Assembly: GCA_900770195.1 (NCBI GenBank)
Contig: CAAGJI010000041.1
Coordinates: 1-64,000, forward strand
Length of the DNA: 64,000 nt
Reading direction: 5' to 3'
From: Oscillospiraceae bacterium
GTDB taxonomy: Bacteria > Bacillota > Clostridia > Oscillospirales > Ruminococcaceae
The translations under genes were made by a program, and so were the position numbers. Position 1 is the first letter of the stretch. Each line of letters begins with the position of its first letter. Below, piece after piece: positions 51,762 to 60,534 of the stretch. The notes beneath the pieces were generated by a model, which made no database searches, was not told the origin of the DNA, and saw nothing but the letters and a program-made list of their open reading frames with translations.

Positions 51762-53858
51762 ATGAAATTCAAAATTGTATATGATAAACCGGGAAGAATA
51801 CGTTTAAGATGCGGTGCATATGCATTTGAAAAAGAATATGAAGAATCGCTTTACAACGAGATTGTTAAAAATGAATTTGTATCTGATGCAGAAATTCACT
51901 ATGAAAACGGCGGTATTCTCGTCACATACAAAAAAGGACACAGAACAGATGTTTTAACATCTGTTCTTAATATAAATAAGGCATCTCTTAAAAAGTCGGA
52001 TAATTCTGAATATTCTGTAAAGAAGATTGACAATAATTTTAAATCAGACATTGGAAAACTTATTGTAAAACGCTGTATTATGAAAGCGATTATTCCTGTT
52101 CCTGTTGCTAATGTGATAACAGTTATAAAGGGAATAAAATATATTAAAAAAGCGTTGAAAAATCTTCTTGATTTCAAACTTAATGTTGAAGTCCTTGACG
52201 GTGCTTCAATATTTGCCTGCATTGCACAGAAAAACTATAATACAGCCGGTTCGGTTATGTTCCTGCTTTCAATATCTTCCCTTCTTGAAGATTACACACA
52301 CTCAAGAACAAGAGCTGCACTGACTGACAGCCTTGCAATAAAAACTGACAAAGTATGGCTTGTAACTGATGATAACACAGATGTTTTAATCCCTATGGAT
52401 GACCTTAAAGTCGGAGATAAAATACATGTAAGAACCGGTTCTGTTATTCCTGTTGACGGAGTTGTCGAAAGCGGTGAAGCATTTGTAAATGAATCATCTA
52501 TGACAGGCGAATCTGCTTCTGTTATGAAGAAAAACGGTTCTTTTGTTTTTGCCGGCACTGTTATTGAAGAGGGTTCTGTCGTTATTGAAGTAAAAAAACT
52601 TTCTTCGGATACAAAAATCAGCAAAATAATAAAGCTTATTGACAATTCTGAAAACCTTAAAGCAGGCGTTCAGAGTAAAGCTGAAAGACTTGCAGACAGA
52701 ATCGTTCCGCTTAGTTTTATAGCTTTTCTTTCAACACTTGTATTTACAAGAAATGTAACTAAGGCTGTTTCTTTGCTTATGGTTGACTATTCCTGTGCAA
52801 TAAAGCTTTCAACACCTATTGCCGTTATTTCTGCTATAAAAGAAGCCGCTGATATGGATATAACAGTCAAAGGCGGAAAATATCTTGAAGCATATGCAGA
52901 GGCTGACGCTATTGTGTTTGATAAAACAGGCACTTTAACAAATGCAGAACCTGCACTTGAAAAAGTAATTCCGTTTAACGGATATTCAGAAGAAGAGGTT
53001 CTGAAAATTGCAGCGTGCCTTGAAGAACATTTCCCTCACAGCGTTGCAAAGGCAATTGTCAAAACTGCCGCAGAACGTGGTATTGACCACGCAGAAGAAC
53101 ACGCCGAAGTCAGGTACATTGTTGCACACGGAATTGCTTCAGACCTTAACGGACAGCGTGCAATTATAGGAAGCAGGCATTTTGTTTGCGATGATGAAGG
53201 CGTTATTATTTCTGATGATGAACAGAACAAAATTGACAGTGAATCAGGTGCTTCATCAGTTATATATCTTGCAATAGGTGAAAAACTTTCAGGTGTTTTG
53301 TGCATAACTGACCCGCCTCGTGCAGAAGCAAAATCTGTTATATATGAATTAAAAAAGAGCGGAATAAAGAACATTACAATGCTTACAGGCGACAGCGAAG
53401 GTGCTGCAAAGATAACTGCTGACAAACTTGGAATTGACAGGTTTACGGCACAGGTTTTGCCTGAAGATAAACATAAATATGTTGAAAAGCTGAAAGAAGA
53501 TGGTTATAAAGTTATTATGATTGGTGACGGTATAAATGATGCTCCTGCACTTGCAGCAGCTGATGTTTCAGTTGCAATGAGTGATGCATCTGATATTGCC
53601 AAAGAAACCGCAGATATAACGCTTATTTCCTCTGATTTAAATGACCTTATAAAACTTCGCAATTTAAGCACAAAACTTATGAAGAGAATAAGCCGAAATT
53701 ACAGGTTTATAATTTCATTTAATACTGCTCTTCTTGTACTTGGATTTATTGGTACAATAACTCCATCAGCTTCCGCACTTCTCCACAACACTTCAACAAT
53801 GGCGATATGTGCAAAGAGTATGACAAAGCTTGATAAAAAAGACAAAAAACAAAAATAA
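51762..53858 (+). CDS. P1B-type heavy-metal-translocating ATPase, unusual TM motif
   Basis: The 698-residue inner-membrane pump has an N-terminal HMA_2-like domain without CxxC (IVYDKPGRIRLRCGAYAF), the actuator motif TGES near 248, the phosphorylation site VFDKTGTLT with Asp387, an HP-type motif EEHFPHSVAKAI, and GDGINDAPALAAADV. The metal-site helix reads DYSCAIKLSTP, so the CPC of copper pumps becomes YSC, with Ser344 in place of the usual proline and Cys345 retained. This points to a subgroup with other metal preference (Mn, Fe or Zn rather than Cu), by inference. Its small partner precedes it and a terminator follows. Confidence 0.9.
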   Translation: MKFKIVYDKPGRIRLRCGAYAFEKEYEESLYNEIVKNEFVSDAEIHYENGGILVTYKKGHRTDVLTSVLNINKASLKKSDNSEYSVKKIDNNFKSDIGKLIVKRCIMKAIIPVPVANVITVIKGIKYIKKALKNLLDFKLNVEVLDGASIFACIAQKNYNTAGSVMFLLSISSLLEDYTHSRTRAALTDSLAIKTDKVWLVTDDNTDVLIPMDDLKVGDKIHVRTGSVIPVDGVVESGEAFVNESSMTGESASVMKKNGSFVFAGTVIEEGSVVIEVKKLSSDTKISKIIKLIDNSENLKAGVQSKAERLADRIVPLSFIAFLSTLVFTRNVTKAVSLLMVDYSCAIKLSTPIAVISAIKEAADMDITVKGGKYLEAYAEADAIVFDKTGTLTNAEPALEKVIPFNGYSEEEVLKIAACLEEHFPHSVAKAIVKTAAERGIDHAEEHAEVRYIVAHGIASDLNGQRAIIGSRHFVCDDEGVIISDDEQNKIDSESGASSVIYLAIGEKLSGVLCITDPPRAEAKSVIYELKKSGIKNITMLTGDSEGAAKITADKLGIDRFTAQVLPEDKHKYVEKLKEDGYKVIMIGDGINDAPALAAADVSVAMSDASDIAKETADITLISSDLNDLIKLRNLSTKLMKRISRNYRFIISFNTALLVLGFIGTITPSASALLHNTSTMAICAKSMTKLDKKDKKQK

Positions 53859-53863
53859 ATTTT

Positions 53864-53897
53864 AAAAAGCAGCAGATTTATTCTGCTGCTTTTTTAT
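53864..53897 (+). terminator. Terminator of the P1B ATPase operon
   Basis: AGCAGCAGA (53868-53876) pairs with TCTGCTGCT (53882-53890) and is followed by TTTTTATTGG. From 53898 to 54014 only AT-rich sequence is seen. Confidence 0.9.
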
Positions 53898-54014
53898 TGG
53901 AATTAATTAGCATATGATAACAGATTTAATTAAAATTTTTATGTATAAAAATCATAATACAAGTTCATAATATAAATATTAAATATGCAATATCACTATT
54001 TTTAAATTTTATTA

Positions 54015-54043
54015 TTGACATATAGAGCAGAAAATGGTAATAT
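54015..54043 (+). promoter_or_regulatory. Promoter of enolase
   Basis: TTGACA (54015-54020) and TAATAT (54038-54043) are separated by 17 bp. Confidence 0.7.
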
Positions 54044-54049
54044 ATATTC

Positions 54050-54067
54050 AGTTAGATAAAGCTAACT
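54050..54067 (+). promoter_or_regulatory. Palindromic candidate operator before enolase
   Basis: AGTTAG-ATAAAG-CTAACT is an exact 6-6-6 dyad with the same 5-6-5 GTTAG/CTAAC core and the same distance from the -10 (7 bp to the core) as the dyad at 6258-6277. Confidence 0.6.
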
Positions 54068-54120
54068 TATTAGAATAAACCATGCAGACTTCTTTTATAA
54101 TATGAGCGACCATTATAAAG

Positions 54121-54143
54121 GCTGTTTCCGACAAGGAAACAGC
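54121..54143 (+). promoter_or_regulatory. Hairpin in the enolase leader
   Basis: GCTGTTTCC (54121-54129) and GGAAACAGC (54135-54143) form a 9-bp stem with a 5-base loop, 30 bp before the start codon and upstream of the AAAGGAG site. No T run follows, so it is more likely an RNA-stabilising or regulatory stem than a terminator. Confidence 0.6.
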
Positions 54144-54173
54144 AAATGTCTGCAATATAAAGGAGTAAAAATA

Positions 54174-55475
54174 ATGAATTACCTTGAAATTGAAAAAGTC
54201 GTAGGACGTGAAATTCTTGATTCAAGAGGAAATCCGACAGTAGAAGCTGAAGTATATCTCGTTGATGGCACTGTTGGAAGAGGTACAGCACCAAGCGGTG
54301 CTTCAACAGGCGAATTTGAAGCACTTGAACTCAGAGATGGTGATAAATCAAGATACCTTGGAAAAGGTGTAACAAAAGCTGTTGAAAACATCAATACTGT
54401 TATAAACGACGTTTTGACAGGTTTAGATGCATCGGATATATATGCAGTTGATAAAGCTATGATAGACGCTGACGGAACAAAGGGCAAAACAAAGCTTGGA
54501 GCAAATGCAATTCTTGCGGTTTCAATCGCATCAGCAAGAGCAGCTGCAACTTCTCTTGATATTCCGCTTTACAGATTCCTTGGCGGCATTTCAGGAAACA
54601 GACTTCCTGTTCCAATGATGAACATTATCAACGGCGGATGTCACGCACTTTCATCAGGTCTTGACGTTCAGGAATTTATGATTATGCCTGTTGGTGCACC
54701 TTCTTTCAAAGAATGTTTAAGATGGTGTGCAGAGGTTTTCCATCAGCTTGCAGCTATTTTAAAGGAAAAAGGTCTTGCAACATCAGTTGGTGATGAGGGC
54801 GGTTTTGCACCTGCTTTAAAGTCAGACGAAGAAGCTATTGAAACAATTCTTGAAGCAGTTAAAAAAGCCGGTTATGAACCCGGCAGAGATTTCAGAATTG
54901 CAATGGACGCTGCATCAAGTGAATGGAAAACAGGAAAAGTTGGTGAATATAAACTTCCAAAAGCCGGAACAGTTTACACTTCAGAACAGCTTATTGAACA
55001 CTGGAAAAAGCTTGTTGAAAAGTATCCTATCATTTCAATTGAAGATGCACTTGATGAAGAGGATTGGGAAGGCTGGAAGAAACTTACAGCTGAACTCGGT
55101 GATAAAGTACAGCTCGTTGGCGATGACCTCTTTGTAACAAATACAGAAAGACTTGCAAAGGGTATTTCCCTCGGCTGCGGCAATTCAATTCTTATAAAGC
55201 TTAATCAGATTGGTTCAGTTTCAGAAACTCTTGAGGCTATCAAGATGGCTCACAAGGCAGGTTATACCGCTATTTCATCTCACAGAAGCGGCGAAACAGC
55301 TGACACAACAATTGCAGACCTTGCAGTTGCACTTAACACTTGTCAGATAAAGACAGGTGCTCCAAGCCGTTCAGAAAGAGTAGCAAAATATAATCAGCTC
55401 CTCAGAATAGAAGAACAGCTCGGAAATTCAGCAGTTTACCCTGGAATAAATGCTTTTAACGTAAAAAATGACTAA
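54174..55475 (+). CDS. eno: Enolase
   Basis: The 433-residue glycolytic enzyme converts 2-phosphoglycerate to phosphoenolpyruvate and needs two Mg ions. It shows the full family series: VVGREILDSRGNPTVEAEV, GAPSGASTGEFEALELRDG-like (TAPSGASTGEFEALELRDG), INGGCHALSSGLDVQEFMI, SVGDEGGFAP, LVGDDLFVTNTERL, LIKLNQIGSVSETLEAI and SHRSGETADTTIADLAVA. The start is ATG 54174 behind AAAGGAG; an in-frame ATG at 54102 would add 24 residues unlike any enolase. It is monocistronic with a palindrome at its promoter and a leader hairpin. Confidence 0.97.
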   Translation: MNYLEIEKVVGREILDSRGNPTVEAEVYLVDGTVGRGTAPSGASTGEFEALELRDGDKSRYLGKGVTKAVENINTVINDVLTGLDASDIYAVDKAMIDADGTKGKTKLGANAILAVSIASARAAATSLDIPLYRFLGGISGNRLPVPMMNIINGGCHALSSGLDVQEFMIMPVGAPSFKECLRWCAEVFHQLAAILKEKGLATSVGDEGGFAPALKSDEEAIETILEAVKKAGYEPGRDFRIAMDAASSEWKTGKVGEYKLPKAGTVYTSEQLIEHWKKLVEKYPIISIEDALDEEDWEGWKKLTAELGDKVQLVGDDLFVTNTERLAKGISLGCGNSILIKLNQIGSVSETLEAIKMAHKAGYTAISSHRSGETADTTIADLAVALNTCQIKTGAPSRSERVAKYNQLLRIEEQLGNSAVYPGINAFNVKND

Positions 55476-55494
55476 CGCTCCTATAAACAGCAAA

Positions 55495-55532
55495 CGGCAC
55501 TTGAAATTTTTTCAGGTGCCGTTTTATTTTTA
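55495..55532. terminator. Terminator between eno and coaBC
   Basis: CGGCACTTGAAA (55495-55506) pairs with TTTCAGGTGCCG (55510-55521) with one G-T pair, followed by TTTTATTTTT. The convergent coaBC gene ends at 55530. Confidence 0.85.
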
Positions 55533-56723
55533 AAAAGATTTTTTTATTTCATCAAGAATACAGTTTGCCGCATCAAATTTACTCATTACAGGCAGTTCAT
55601 TTACTGAATCCTTTTTTATAAGAGTAATAATATTTGTATCAGTTCCAAATCCTGCACCCTTTTGTTTAAGGCTGTTTGCAGCTATCATATCAGCATTTTT
55701 TGAAACAAGTTTCTTCTTTGAGTTTTCTATAACATTTTGTGTTTCCATAGAAAAACCGCATATAAACTGATTTTCTCTTTTGTGTTCACCAAGATATTTT
55801 AAAATATCTTTTGTTTTTTTAAGAGTTATAGTACTTAATTCCGAATCGCCTTTTTTTATTTTTTCGTCATATGTTTTTTCAGGTGTAAAATCTGCAACAG
55901 CAGCAGCTTTTATAATAATATCGCTCTCCTGCTGTCTTTTTGTCACTTCATCAAACATATCTTCCGCCGATTCTGCTTTTACAACATTAATAAACGGCGG
56001 TATTTCCGCTGAAATACTTCCTGCAACAAGAGTGACTTCCGCTCCCCTCAGCATTGCAGCTTTCGCAATTGCACAACCCATTTTACCTGTTGAATGATTT
56101 GTTATATATCTTACAGGGTCGATTTTTTCAATCGTCGCACCTGCTGTTACAAGAATTTTTTTTCCTGCAAAATCCTTTTCAAAAGCAATTTCTTTCAAAA
56201 CATAATCAACAAGTGTTTCTTCCGACGGCATTCTTCCATCGCCGATATTTCCATTTGCAAGCATTCCCTTTTCAGGCGGAATTATTACATAACCAAACTT
56301 TTCAAGTTTTTTCAAATTATCCTGAACAATAGGATTATGATACATATAATGATTCATTGCAGGTGCTATTATTTTTTTGCATGGTGCAGCCATAACAGTT
56401 GTTGTAAGCATATCATCTGCGATACCTGATGCAAGCTTTCCGATTACATTTGCACTTGCAGGTGCAATCAAAACAACATTTGCCTTTTGTGCTGCTGAAA
56501 CGTGTTCAACGCTGTATTCAAAATTTCTGTCGAATGTATCAATCAGACATTTATGTTTTGACAATGTTTCAAGCGTAAGAGGATGAATAAAATTCTCTGA
56601 ATTTTTAGTCATCATAATCTGAACATCAGCACCAAGTTTCATAAGCATTCTCGTTACATTAGCCATTTTATAAGCGGCTATACTTCCCGTTATACCTATT
56701 AAAATATTTTTACCTTCAAGCAT
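55530..56723 (-). CDS. coaBC: Phosphopantothenoylcysteine decarboxylase/synthase CoaBC
   Basis: The 397-residue bifunctional enzyme makes 4'-phosphopantetheine for coenzyme A. The flavin-dependent decarboxylase half (1-180) has GITGSIAAYKMANVTRML, SKHKCLIDT and APAMNHYMYHNPIVQDNL. The synthetase half begins near LVTAGATIEKIDPVRYITNH, with NHSTGKMGCAIAKAA. Length fits the family. The gene starts 8 bp inside the end of the P2A ATPase gene and is the last of the run. GAATG overlap suggests coupled translation. Confidence 0.95.
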   Translation of the reverse strand: MLEGKNILIGITGSIAAYKMANVTRMLMKLGADVQIMMTKNSENFIHPLTLETLSKHKCLIDTFDRNFEYSVEHVSAAQKANVVLIAPASANVIGKLASGIADDMLTTTVMAAPCKKIIAPAMNHYMYHNPIVQDNLKKLEKFGYVIIPPEKGMLANGNIGDGRMPSEETLVDYVLKEIAFEKDFAGKKILVTAGATIEKIDPVRYITNHSTGKMGCAIAKAAMLRGAEVTLVAGSISAEIPPFINVVKAESAEDMFDEVTKRQQESDIIIKAAAVADFTPEKTYDEKIKKGDSELSTITLKKTKDILKYLGEHKRENQFICGFSMETQNVIENSKKKLVSKNADMIAANSLKQKGAGFGTDTNIITLIKKDSVNELPVMSKFDAANCILDEIKKSF

Positions 56724-59367
56724 TCTGGTCGTTATCCTTTTTTCTGAAAATTCTCTTGATTAATTTTACTATTTCAACTATCGGAATTATTAAAATAGCA
56801 ATTCCAAGTGCAATAAGATATTCTTTAAAGTCAATTGAAGTAAATCCGAAAGCATTTTTAAGGAATGGGATATAGATAACAGATGTTGTTAAAGCAAGTG
56901 CCGCTAAAGCTGAACCCCAAAGCCACATATTCTGCTTTTTAATTTTAAATATCGAACCCTTTCTTGACCTTACATTGAATGACTGGAATATTTCTGCCAT
57001 TGACATTGTTAAAAATGCCATTGTCATACCATCATTTGAATTTACAATTTCAAATTTACCTGCCTCAACAAAATGACCTATGAAATATGCAGCAAGTGTC
57101 AAAACCGCAACTGTAATACCCTGATACAAAATATCAAAACCTGTACCGCCTGAGAAAATACCAGCTTTTGAATCACGTGGTTTTTGTTTCATTGCGTTTT
57201 CATCGCCATATTCCATACCCAGAGCAAGTGCAGGGAGGCTGTCTGTTATAAGATTTATCCAAAGCATATGAACAGGTTTCAAAAGCGTGAATCCCATCAT
57301 TGTTGCAGCGAAAATGCCTAAAACTTCACTAAGATTTGATGAAAGAAGGAACTGAATTGTTCTTTGGATATTCGCATATATCTTTCTGCCTTCTTCGACA
57401 GAGGCAACAATTGTTGCAAAATTATCATCTGCAAGAATCATATCAGCAACATTTTTTGTAACATCAGTACCTGTTATACCCATTCCGATACCAATGTCAG
57501 CCGTCTTTATACTCGGTGCATCGTTTACACCATCACCTGTCATTGCTGTTACTTTTCCACGTTTTTTCCACGCTTTAACAATTCTTACCTTGTGTTCAGG
57601 TTTAACTCTTGCATAAACTCTGTATTTATCAATATTTTTTTCAAGTTCTTCATCAGACATATCATTTAAAATGCTTCCCATAACAGCCTGTGAAGGGTCT
57701 TCAAGAATACCGAGTTCCTTTGCAATTGCCGCCGCTGTGTCAACATGGTCGCCTGTTATCATAATGACTTTTATTCCTGCATCGTGACACTTTTCAATTG
57801 CCGCTTTAACTTCAGGACGTACAGGGTCTATCATACCATATAAACCTGCAAAAATCATATCTTTTTCAAGAGATTCGGGTTCGCAGTTATCAGGAACTTT
57901 ATCGTATTTTCTGTAAGCTGCCGCAAGAACACGAAGTGCCTTGTCTGCCATTTGTTTATTTGATTTTCTTATATCTTCAAGATGTTTTTCTGTAATTGGT
58001 TCAACGCCGTTTTCAGTTAAAATATAAGAACATCTTGCAAGAATTTCATCAGGTGCACCCTTTGTATATTGAACAATTCCGTCAGAACCACTGTGAATTG
58101 TTGTCATCATTTTCCTCATTGAGTCAAATGGTGCTTCTGCTTTTCTGGGATATTTTTCTTTCAGTTCGTTTTTATTATATCCGTTTTTAAAAGCATATTC
58201 AACAAGTGCATTTTCAGTAGGTTCTCCGACTGCTTTTCCTGCTGATTCATCATATTCAGCATCACAGCATAAAGCCATTGCTTTTATAAGTGTATCTTTG
58301 TTAAAACCATATGTTTCAACAACTGTCATCTTATTCTGAGTCAGTGTACCTGTTTTATCGCTGCATATTATCTGTGCACAACCAAGTGTTTCAACTGCTG
58401 TAAGCTTTCTTATGACCGCATTGCGTTTTGACATCTTAGTTACGCCTATCGAAAGAACAATCGTTACAACAGCCGCCAGTCCTTCAGGAATAGCCGCAAC
58501 TGCAAGACTTATTGCAAGCATAAATGTATTAATAACAACAGACGGAGAAATTTCCCCTGCCTTTATTATTCCCACAGCAAAAATAACAACACATATTATA
58601 AGTACAATCCATGTAAGGACTTTTGAAAGACCTGCAAGTTTTACCTGCAAAGGAGTTTTTTCATCTTTTGCATCAGATAAAGCACCTGCAATTTTACCCA
58701 TTTCTGTGTTCATTCCTGTTTCGCAGACAATTGCAGTACATCTTCCGTATGCACATGAACTTCCCATATAAATCATATTTTTACGGTCGCCAAGTGCTAT
58801 TTCAGATTTTTCTTCAACAAGATTTTCATTATTTTTTTCAACAGGAACAGATTCTCCCGTAAGTGCTGATTCTTCCATTTTCAAAGATGCAGATTCAATA
58901 ATTCTTGCATCGGCAGGCACTGAATCCCCTGCTTCAATTGAAATAATATCACCCGGAACAATATCTTCACTTTTTATTACCGCAAGTTTTCCGTCACGCA
59001 AAACTTTTGAAGTTGCAGCTGTCATATTTTTAAGTGCATTTATGGCTTCTTCCGCTTTGCTTTCCTGAACTACTCCAAGAACGGAATTAAGCACAACAAC
59101 AAACAAAATTATAAATACATCTGCAAAAGATTCATGCGAATATATCGATGTTACCGCTGACAAAACAGCCGCCGCAAGCAAAACTATTATCATCGGATCG
59201 GCTATCTGCTTTAAAAATCTTGAAAATAAACTTACTTTTTTTGCTGATTTAAGTTTATTTGCACCATATTTTTCAAGTCTTTTTACGGCTTCATCTGTAG
59301 TTATTCCGTTTGCAGATGATTTCAGTTCACTTTCAATCTCTTCAGGTGTTTTAAGATAAAATTTCAT
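56716..59367 (-). CDS. P2A-type (calcium) cation-translocating ATPase
   Basis: The 883-residue pump has a cation ATPase N-terminal domain (TPEEIESELKSSANGITTDE), TGESVPVEK, the helix 4 motif AIPEGLAAVVTIVLSIG, the phosphorylation site CSDKTGTLTQNK, and GDGVNDAPSIKTADIGIGMG. The last helices include the calcium-site-like LLWINLITDSLPALALG pattern (seen here as MLWINLITDSLPALALG). It resembles SERCA-type bacterial Ca2+ exporters of Firmicutes (YloB, PMR1-like) and length matches. A role in manganese or calcium homeostasis is likely. The gene starts 17 bp after a DUF4317 gene. Confidence 0.92.
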   Translation of the reverse strand: MKFYLKTPEEIESELKSSANGITTDEAVKRLEKYGANKLKSAKKVSLFSRFLKQIADPMIIVLLAAAVLSAVTSIYSHESFADVFIILFVVVLNSVLGVVQESKAEEAINALKNMTAATSKVLRDGKLAVIKSEDIVPGDIISIEAGDSVPADARIIESASLKMEESALTGESVPVEKNNENLVEEKSEIALGDRKNMIYMGSSCAYGRCTAIVCETGMNTEMGKIAGALSDAKDEKTPLQVKLAGLSKVLTWIVLIICVVIFAVGIIKAGEISPSVVINTFMLAISLAVAAIPEGLAAVVTIVLSIGVTKMSKRNAVIRKLTAVETLGCAQIICSDKTGTLTQNKMTVVETYGFNKDTLIKAMALCCDAEYDESAGKAVGEPTENALVEYAFKNGYNKNELKEKYPRKAEAPFDSMRKMMTTIHSGSDGIVQYTKGAPDEILARCSYILTENGVEPITEKHLEDIRKSNKQMADKALRVLAAAYRKYDKVPDNCEPESLEKDMIFAGLYGMIDPVRPEVKAAIEKCHDAGIKVIMITGDHVDTAAAIAKELGILEDPSQAVMGSILNDMSDEELEKNIDKYRVYARVKPEHKVRIVKAWKKRGKVTAMTGDGVNDAPSIKTADIGIGMGITGTDVTKNVADMILADDNFATIVASVEEGRKIYANIQRTIQFLLSSNLSEVLGIFAATMMGFTLLKPVHMLWINLITDSLPALALGMEYGDENAMKQKPRDSKAGIFSGGTGFDILYQGITVAVLTLAAYFIGHFVEAGKFEIVNSNDGMTMAFLTMSMAEIFQSFNVRSRKGSIFKIKKQNMWLWGSALAALALTTSVIYIPFLKNAFGFTSIDFKEYLIALGIAILIIPIVEIVKLIKRIFRKKDNDQNA

Positions 59368-59384
59368 ATCATTCTCCTTATCAT

Positions 59385-60512
59385 TTATACTTTAGAGTCA
59401 ATTCCATTTATTTTTATTGTCGGATCATCAAGGTCAATAAGCAGGTATCTTCTTCCTTCTTCATTTCTTGTTCTTACTTTGCTTACTGCATTTTTACCAA
59501 CGTTTATTGTTATTCCGTCAGCCGCAAGCTGCATTTTATTTTCAAGCAGATTTACAGCAGGCAGATTTTCTTCACCAACAACTGTTTTATATGCTGAACG
59601 TATTGATTCTTCCTTTTCTTCCTCAACTCCCGAATCAATTAAAATATTGCAAACATCATCTTCATTGAGTGTAGGAATATCAAAATCATTTTTTGTTGAA
59701 TCAACTATATCTCTGATTTTTTCATTTACATTCGATAAGAACTGATAATCAAGATTTTCACCGGCAACTGCTTCAATAATATCATGAAAAGCAATTTTCT
59801 GGTCAACTGCTGTACTTGTAAACTGACAGCCTAAAATTTCTTCAACAACTGAAATATTCGGCTTTTTAACATTTTTTGTATAATAAAGAACGTGGTTTAC
59901 ATCAGGACCTCTGCCTGTAAAAGTAGGATACATAAAAGCGTCCTGCGGTTTTGGTGAAACAATTCTGTCAAAATCGTGTTTCTTAACAATCGCATTTTCT
60001 TCTTCATCATAAATTAAACCGTCAATGCGTATTTCAACAGGACAAAGACAAACATTCATAAATGAAAAATCAAAATTATTGTATGGGTCTTCTTCCTCCG
60101 CCTTTGTTTTTTTGAAAACAGTATAGCTTGAATGTGTTATATATATCGCATATGTAGAAGAATATGTAAGGTTTGAAACTATATGTTCAAGCAATTTATC
60201 AACCGCTTCTTCATCTTTTAATTTTGATTTATAAGCATTATATATAATTTCATGCTGTTTTCCATCCTCATAGGCTTCCTTTGGAAATTCATATTCCACA
60301 AGACCTTTTCCGAGAGTTCCGCTTAAACCTGCTGTAACAGTATCTAAAATGCATTCAAGTTCTTCATCAGGTATTTCAGTAAATGACCTGTTTGTTTTGC
60401 ATTTAATCTGTTTTTCAGCATCAACAAAAGCCACAACAACATTATTCACAACAAATAAATCGTTGTTTACGCTTATGTTCTTTTTAATTTCTGATACTTC
60501 TTTTCTGTTCAT
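59385..60512 (-). CDS. DUF4317 domain protein
   Basis: The 375-residue soluble protein matches DUF4317, a Firmicutes family of unknown function. Its start MNRKEVSEIKKNISVNNDLF, the segment FMNVCLCPVEIRIDGLIYD and the late segment PTFTGRGPDVNHVLYYTKN are typical. No membrane helix, metal motif or enzyme signature was seen. It sits between ribD and the P2A ATPase in a continuous minus-strand run, so it is probably cotranscribed. The function cannot be stated. Confidence 0.85.
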   Translation of the reverse strand: MNRKEVSEIKKNISVNNDLFVVNNVVVAFVDAEKQIKCKTNRSFTEIPDEELECILDTVTAGLSGTLGKGLVEYEFPKEAYEDGKQHEIIYNAYKSKLKDEEAVDKLLEHIVSNLTYSSTYAIYITHSSYTVFKKTKAEEEDPYNNFDFSFMNVCLCPVEIRIDGLIYDEEENAIVKKHDFDRIVSPKPQDAFMYPTFTGRGPDVNHVLYYTKNVKKPNISVVEEILGCQFTSTAVDQKIAFHDIIEAVAGENLDYQFLSNVNEKIRDIVDSTKNDFDIPTLNEDDVCNILIDSGVEEEKEESIRSAYKTVVGEENLPAVNLLENKMQLAADGITINVGKNAVSKVRTRNEEGRRYLLIDLDDPTIKINGIDSKV

Positions 60513-60534
60513 TAAACATTTTTCCCTTCTTTGC

